From Halotia wernerae (lineage in GTDB: Bacteria; Cyanobacteriota; Cyanobacteriia; Cyanobacteriales; Nostocaceae): a stretch of 64,000 nt of DNA. Location of the stretch: positions 1 through 64,000 of the forward strand of contig JAYGHB010000101.1 of the NCBI GenBank assembly GCA_034931985.1, in the 5' to 3' direction. Every line of letters begins with the position of its first letter. Within the stretch, counting starts at the first letter, position 1. This document shows positions 60,517 through 64,000 of the stretch, in pieces. Both the position numbers and the translations under genes were made by a program. The notes below the pieces were generated by a model, which was not told the origin of the DNA, did no database searches, and saw only the letters and a program-made list of their open reading frames with translations.

Positions 60517-62583
60517 TCAAGGGTTAGCCGCCGGATAAGTGCTTGGTAGCGGGTTGAAGCCCTTGGGGACTTTGTTGACTATCCCCTGGCGCTTGTTCTC
60601 TGGTGTAATCCCGATTGCCCGGCAGCCTTGCCCGCCGTAGTGCGGTAATGTGTTGACGATGCTGTCAGGAATTTTTGCAAATGAGGCCGGTAGGGGCGGC
60701 GAAACGCCGAGTAGGCGCTTAGGATCGAAGCCCGACAGCAAACTTTCGGTGATCGGCGAATTGATGTCGCGCGGGCCGAGGTACTTCTGCTCAAATCCTG
60801 GCGGACCGAACTTATTGAACTGGGGGGAGTTGCCAGCTGTAAGTGCCTGCGCTTCGTCGGGCAGACTAGCGAGTGGGGGCAAACCGAAGATCGTGTTGAT
60901 CGTCTCGATCACTGAGTTGTGATCGCCCTCGACGTGCGAGACGGCGTGCGTCCGGGCGTAGGGTGAGATGAGGATCAGCGGTACCCGAATGCCGCGGGAT
61001 AGTGGCAGTCCGTTAGGGCCATAGGACAGGATACGTGGTGGAACGTGGTCGTAGAAGCCATCCGACTCGTCATAGGTGATGATGATTGCACTCTGCTGCC
61101 AAAGCTTTGGATTTGACGCGATCGCATTGATCGTCCGGGCTGCCATTGCCTCGCTGATCTGGCGATCAGTGTAGCCTGGGTGGTCATCGTCACCCAACTT
61201 CGCCGCATTAATTGCGGCAATCTCATCAGCAGGCGTGTTAGGATTCGTAATCGGCGGCTTCAGTCCCTGCTGGTTTGTGTAGCCGCCGCGAATATAGAAC
61301 ACGCCGCCTTTGGGCAACGTATCTTTGGCTATGTCGGTAAAGAAGTCACCAAGCCCTCGTAGGTTTTTGCTCACCTGGGGCGTGTTGGCAATATAGCCGA
61401 AATACTGCGCGCCGTTGTGATGGGTGACATAGGCATTGTGCGAAGCGACCCCGTTGGTATCGGTCGGTTCAAGATCGTAGCCTTCTTGATACCAGCGCCA
61501 ATTGACAGGCTCAGTTCGGAGTTTCTGGATGTAGGGAATATCCTGTTGGATGTCAGGTAGATCAAATAAAGGATTCTTGTTGCCAGCTAAGACCGCCTGA
61601 ATTTTACGCCCCTGGAAAGTAAGCGGCAGACTGGCGAAGGTCAGGTTCGAGGCAATATTGCCATCGGCGTAGTTCTCTTTCGTGCCAGCAGGTTGCTTAT
61701 TGTCTGTCGTTGTGTCGAACTGGGAGCCGTAAAAAGGCTGCGGGTCGTTGACCAGGGGTACACCTTGCGTCGTACCTGTATGGCTGCCCACCGTGTAGGA
61801 TTGACCGCTCGAACCGCGCTTGACCCACTGCGTTTCACCCGACTGCCCCGCGAGCATCGCCACCGCATTTGGGGTTGAGGGCGTATTCTCGGTTGCAAAG
61901 ATGTTGTCGAAGACCGTAAAGCGACTCGCCCACTTCCAGAAGAACGGAATGGTGTCGCAATCGACATGCGACATGACAAGGCGTGCGAACTGCTTGCCCT
62001 CAGCAATATTGGCTGCTCCACCCTTCGACGCGAAGCGTGTGTACTCCTGATAGGCGAACTGATCCATCTGTGGCTTGCCGTCCACAACGTGGAGTTTGGT
62101 TGCAAGTCCGGTGTGCGAGTGGTCAACGCTGTCAACGACCGTGGCGTTCTGCTCTGGTCCAATCCGAAATGGCTGAACCTTGACGGTCATGCCGTCCACA
62201 TCCGTATAGGTCTGGGTGAAGCCAGGCGTTTTTTCTGGGTCACGAGGCTTTTGTCCATCTGAGTAGAGTCCGTTAACTCCTGGCAATGTACCATACTCGT
62301 TATCGAAGGAGTGGTTTTCGTTGAAGATAACGAAAACGTACTTGATCCGCTGCTGAAGCAACCTTGTCAGTATCTTCGGTGGTAACTTGGGTTCCTGACC
62401 CGGATCATTTAAGTATTTTGCTACATCTGGCGTTACCTCTGGCTGAGTCGTAATGGTTGAGTCTGGTTGCAAAGCTTCCTGTTGAGAGGAATCCTCTGCG
62501 ATCGCCGAGCCAAGAAATATAGAGATAGAAGAAGGTAGTAGCAAGAATGTTAAAGCAAAATAGAACTTCGTAAATCGTCTCAA
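60517..62583 (-). CDS. secreted phosphoesterase (phospholipase C / acid phosphatase family)
   Basis: A 688-residue exported protein of the phosphoesterase superfamily (PF04185-like). Signal peptide ALTFLLLPSSISIFLGSAIA. Metal-site and nucleophile region: YVFVIFNENHSFDNEYGTLPG (about residues 81-101), VVDSVDHSHTG, ARLVMSHVDCDTIPFFWKWAS, FDNIFATENTPSTPN, then IIITYDESDGFYDHVPPR and the RVPLILISPYART..HVEGDHNSVIETIN segment. Such enzymes release phosphate or lipid head groups outside the cell, useful under phosphate limitation. GC content and codon usage differ visibly from the core genes, pointing to transfer from another phylum. Confidence 0.85.
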   Translation of the reverse strand: MRRFTKFYFALTFLLLPSSISIFLGSAIAEDSSQQEALQPDSTITTQPEVTPDVAKYLNDPGQEPKLPPKILTRLLQQRIKYVFVIFNENHSFDNEYGTLPGVNGLYSDGQKPRDPEKTPGFTQTYTDVDGMTVKVQPFRIGPEQNATVVDSVDHSHTGLATKLHVVDGKPQMDQFAYQEYTRFASKGGAANIAEGKQFARLVMSHVDCDTIPFFWKWASRFTVFDNIFATENTPSTPNAVAMLAGQSGETQWVKRGSSGQSYTVGSHTGTTQGVPLVNDPQPFYGSQFDTTTDNKQPAGTKENYADGNIASNLTFASLPLTFQGRKIQAVLAGNKNPLFDLPDIQQDIPYIQKLRTEPVNWRWYQEGYDLEPTDTNGVASHNAYVTHHNGAQYFGYIANTPQVSKNLRGLGDFFTDIAKDTLPKGGVFYIRGGYTNQQGLKPPITNPNTPADEIAAINAAKLGDDDHPGYTDRQISEAMAARTINAIASNPKLWQQSAIIITYDESDGFYDHVPPRILSYGPNGLPLSRGIRVPLILISPYARTHAVSHVEGDHNSVIETINTIFGLPPLASLPDEAQALTAGNSPQFNKFGPPGFEQKYLGPRDINSPITESLLSGFDPKRLLGVSPPLPASFAKIPDSIVNTLPHYGGQGCRAIGITPENKRQGIVNKVPKGFNPLPSTYPAANP

Positions 62584-62701
62584 AGTACATCTCCTTGATA
62601 ATTTTTATCCAGCTAATACCGCAAGCATTTCATTGATTTAAAATATGTATTTTGGTTACGCCGTGCTTTATTGGTTACAAAATTCAAAATTACACTGCTA
62701 T

Positions 62702-63349
62702 TCAAGCTTTTTGCTTTCTTTTCAGCCACAACCCGATAGTAGTGGCAACTGCTATTCCTCCAAAAGTTCGAGGTTCAGGAACAGGCTCACTTTTAGCGAA
62801 ACTAACGGCAGTAATTCCGGAGCTTTGAACACTTCCAAGGTCGCTGTTGTCTAGAAAAACTCCATTATTAGTACTACCAGTACCAGTAAAATTGCTGTCA
62901 AAATACAGTTCCAAACTGTACAATTTCTTATTTCGCTCTGCTAATAAACCTGCGTCTGCAAAAGCAAGTATGTTCTCTTGAAGGTAAGCTGTATTGCCAG
63001 CCAAACTGTTGGATAATATTCCTAAAACAGTGTTGTCATTGACTAAGTTGACATTCCAATTTGTCAAATCCACAAAATAACTAGAAGCGGGTAGTTGATC
63101 CACATCCACTGTGTAAGTCCCACTAAAAGAACCATTTGCTAACTTCACAGGTAGCCCTACTGAATCATCAAGAGCCGCAGAAGCAAAATTTCCTGCAATA
63201 TTAAATGTTTTCAAATTGACAGCTTGGGCAGGATCTGTGGCAATAGCTGCAAGCAGAACAAAACCAATCGCTGCGGTGGTAGTTGCTTGCGATAACCTTT
63301 TGAAAAGTGTTGCACTCAGCATAAGTTTGATCACTATATTTTTACCCAT
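62702..63349 (-). CDS. PEP-CTERM sorting-domain exported protein
   Basis: A 215-residue protein. The signal-peptide region is AAIGFVLLAAIATDPAQA. The C-terminus PVPEPRTFGGIAVATTIGLWLKRKQKA is the PEP-CTERM signature (VPEP, hydrophobic span, basic tail), which is cut by an exosortase in other bacteria. The mature middle has beta-rich sequence (FSGTYTVDVDQLPASSYFVDLTNW). It could start at the Met ten codons in. Function unknown. Confidence 0.87.
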   Translation of the reverse strand: MGKNIVIKLMLSATLFKRLSQATTTAAIGFVLLAAIATDPAQAVNLKTFNIAGNFASAALDDSVGLPVKLANGSFSGTYTVDVDQLPASSYFVDLTNWNVNLVNDNTVLGILSNSLAGNTAYLQENILAFADAGLLAERNKKLYSLELYFDSNFTGTGSTNNGVFLDNSDLGSVQSSGITAVSFAKSEPVPEPRTFGGIAVATTIGLWLKRKQKA

Positions 63350-63801
63350 AGTTTATTGAGTATGCTCCTTGTATACCGAAAATGGCACCAAGGTAAAGAC
63401 ACTGCTATGGTTAGGGTTAAAGTGAATTGGCTACAAAATGCTTAAAGTCCACATTAGAATGAATGCAAAAAATCAAACTCTCGGGATTTTGGTCAATACT
63501 CATGAAAATAGTTGTTAAATATTTAGAAAAGGTTATTTTATGGTTAAGATAATGTTTGAAAAGTCAAAGTCGGTAAAAAATCATATAAGTTCTCTGACTA
63601 TGCGCTGACTAAAGCATTAAAGTGCTTACAACAAAGTCATCATAGGTGCTGTGATAGACTACTACAGCGGTTTTTATATGCATAGAATCCACCACTCTAG
63701 CCCCGTTTAGACTTCGGCGATCGCTCAGTCGATCTCGCGGCAAAAGCCTAATCTCTTTTCCCTCCTAGAGTGTATTGCACACAACCAAGAAGCATTATAT
63801 G
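63350..63801. other. spacer without recognised gene
   Basis: About 450 bp between the PEP-CTERM gene and lspA. No gene is supported. One HIP1-like GCGATCGC occurs near 63718. Confidence 0.35.
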
Positions 63802-64000
63802 CTAACGCGATCTATGATTTGAAGTCGGTGTTTTTTGTAAAGAGGCAATCAGTAAACAAGCAATACCGATACTAATAAACGAATCAGCAATATTAAATAC
63901 AGCAAAGTTAATCAATCGAAAATCAAGGAAATCAACGACATAGCCTAGAACAAACCGATCTATACCATTACCTATAGCTCCTCCTAAAATCAAGCCATAA
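63802..64000 (-). CDS. lspA: lipoprotein signal peptidase II, C-terminal part (gene runs off the window)
   Basis: The final 66 codons of an lspA gene. Conserved catalytic-Asp motifs are present: YGLILGGAIGNGIDRFVLGYVVDFLDF (first Asp in GNGIDRF) and FNIADSFISIGIACLL (second Asp in FNIADS). This aspartyl protease removes signal peptides from lipoproteins in the membrane. The upstream half and start codon lie beyond base 64000. Confidence 0.93.
   Translation of the reverse strand, partial: YGLILGGAIGNGIDRFVLGYVVDFLDFRLINFAVFNIADSFISIGIACLLIASLQKTPTSNHRSR

Noticed and set aside
1..64000. tRNA genes, rRNA genes, CRISPR arrays
   Set aside because: No cloverleaf T-arm signature in a plausible context, no rRNA sequence and no regularly spaced identical repeats with unique spacers were found by eye.

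Overview
The window is chromosomal DNA from a filamentous, probably heterocyst-forming cyanobacterium of the Nostoc type. It carries chlB (dark protochlorophyllide reductase), ycf37 (photosystem I assembly), pipX-pipY-sepF-proC, and many cyanobacteria-only conserved proteins (DUF3153, DUF3155, DUF3611, DUF3038/DUF4335). The octamer GCGATCGC (HIP1) is frequent. Spacers hold heptanucleotide tandem repeats (GGGCATT/GGGAATT, CCCTGTA) and small dispersed palindromes typical of Nostoc genomes. I saw no rRNA, tRNA or CRISPR array.

The standout region is about 2.2-10.3 kb, which reads as a chromosomal integron. An intI-type tyrosine integrase (9215-10255, +) has the IntI-only extra segment between its catalytic boxes. 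It is preceded by a putative attI core (8948-8954) and a 260-bp block of repeated imperfect palindromes. Leftward, all genes run away from intI on the minus strand and are separated by five attC-like imperfect palindromes (87-112 bp, RYYYAAC-like/GTTRRRY-like ends). The cassettes, from attI outward, are: a methyltransferase; a three-gene AraC regulator/Tat-type SDR/aldo-keto reductase unit; a hypothetical gene with a DUF4160/DUF2442 pair; a HAD phosphatase; and a GNAT acetyltransferase. intI has two in-frame insertions made of small repeats, yet all its catalytic residues are present.

The rest is mostly core genome. 10.4-15.7 kb: DUF3153 lipoprotein and TPR protein, two AI-2E-type permeases (one at the left edge of the window), a metallophosphoesterase and der. 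15.9-17.9 kb: an AT-rich insertion with a DGxHR/HNH nuclease protein and a RelE-like toxin-antitoxin pair. 18-24 kb: cbiQ-like, a TrpE/PabB-family gene, and pipX, pipY, sepF and proC. 24.4-34.9 kb: Ski2-like helicase, two signalling kinases in tandem, serS and DUF3611. 35-41.7 kb: PadR regulator, CCB-type membrane protein, sensor kinase, and two related secreted proteins. 42.5-49 kb: rpmI-rplT, a solute-binding protein, ycf37, a DapF homologue lacking both catalytic cysteines, and a copper amine oxidase. 49.4-58.8 kb: chlB, an oligopeptide-type permease, apt, DUF3038/DUF4335, and an FHA-containing class A PBP. 59.3-62.6 kb: a more GC-rich segment of apparently foreign origin (solute-binding protein and phosphoesterase), in which one gene is bracketed by inverted copies of a MITE. 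62.7-64 kb: a PEP-CTERM protein and the 3' part of lspA.

The most interesting signals are the integron and its palindromic leader, the small repeats that have become coding sequence in intI and chlB, the Ser-for-Cys DapF homologue, and the MITE-bracketed gene at 59.3-60.5 kb.
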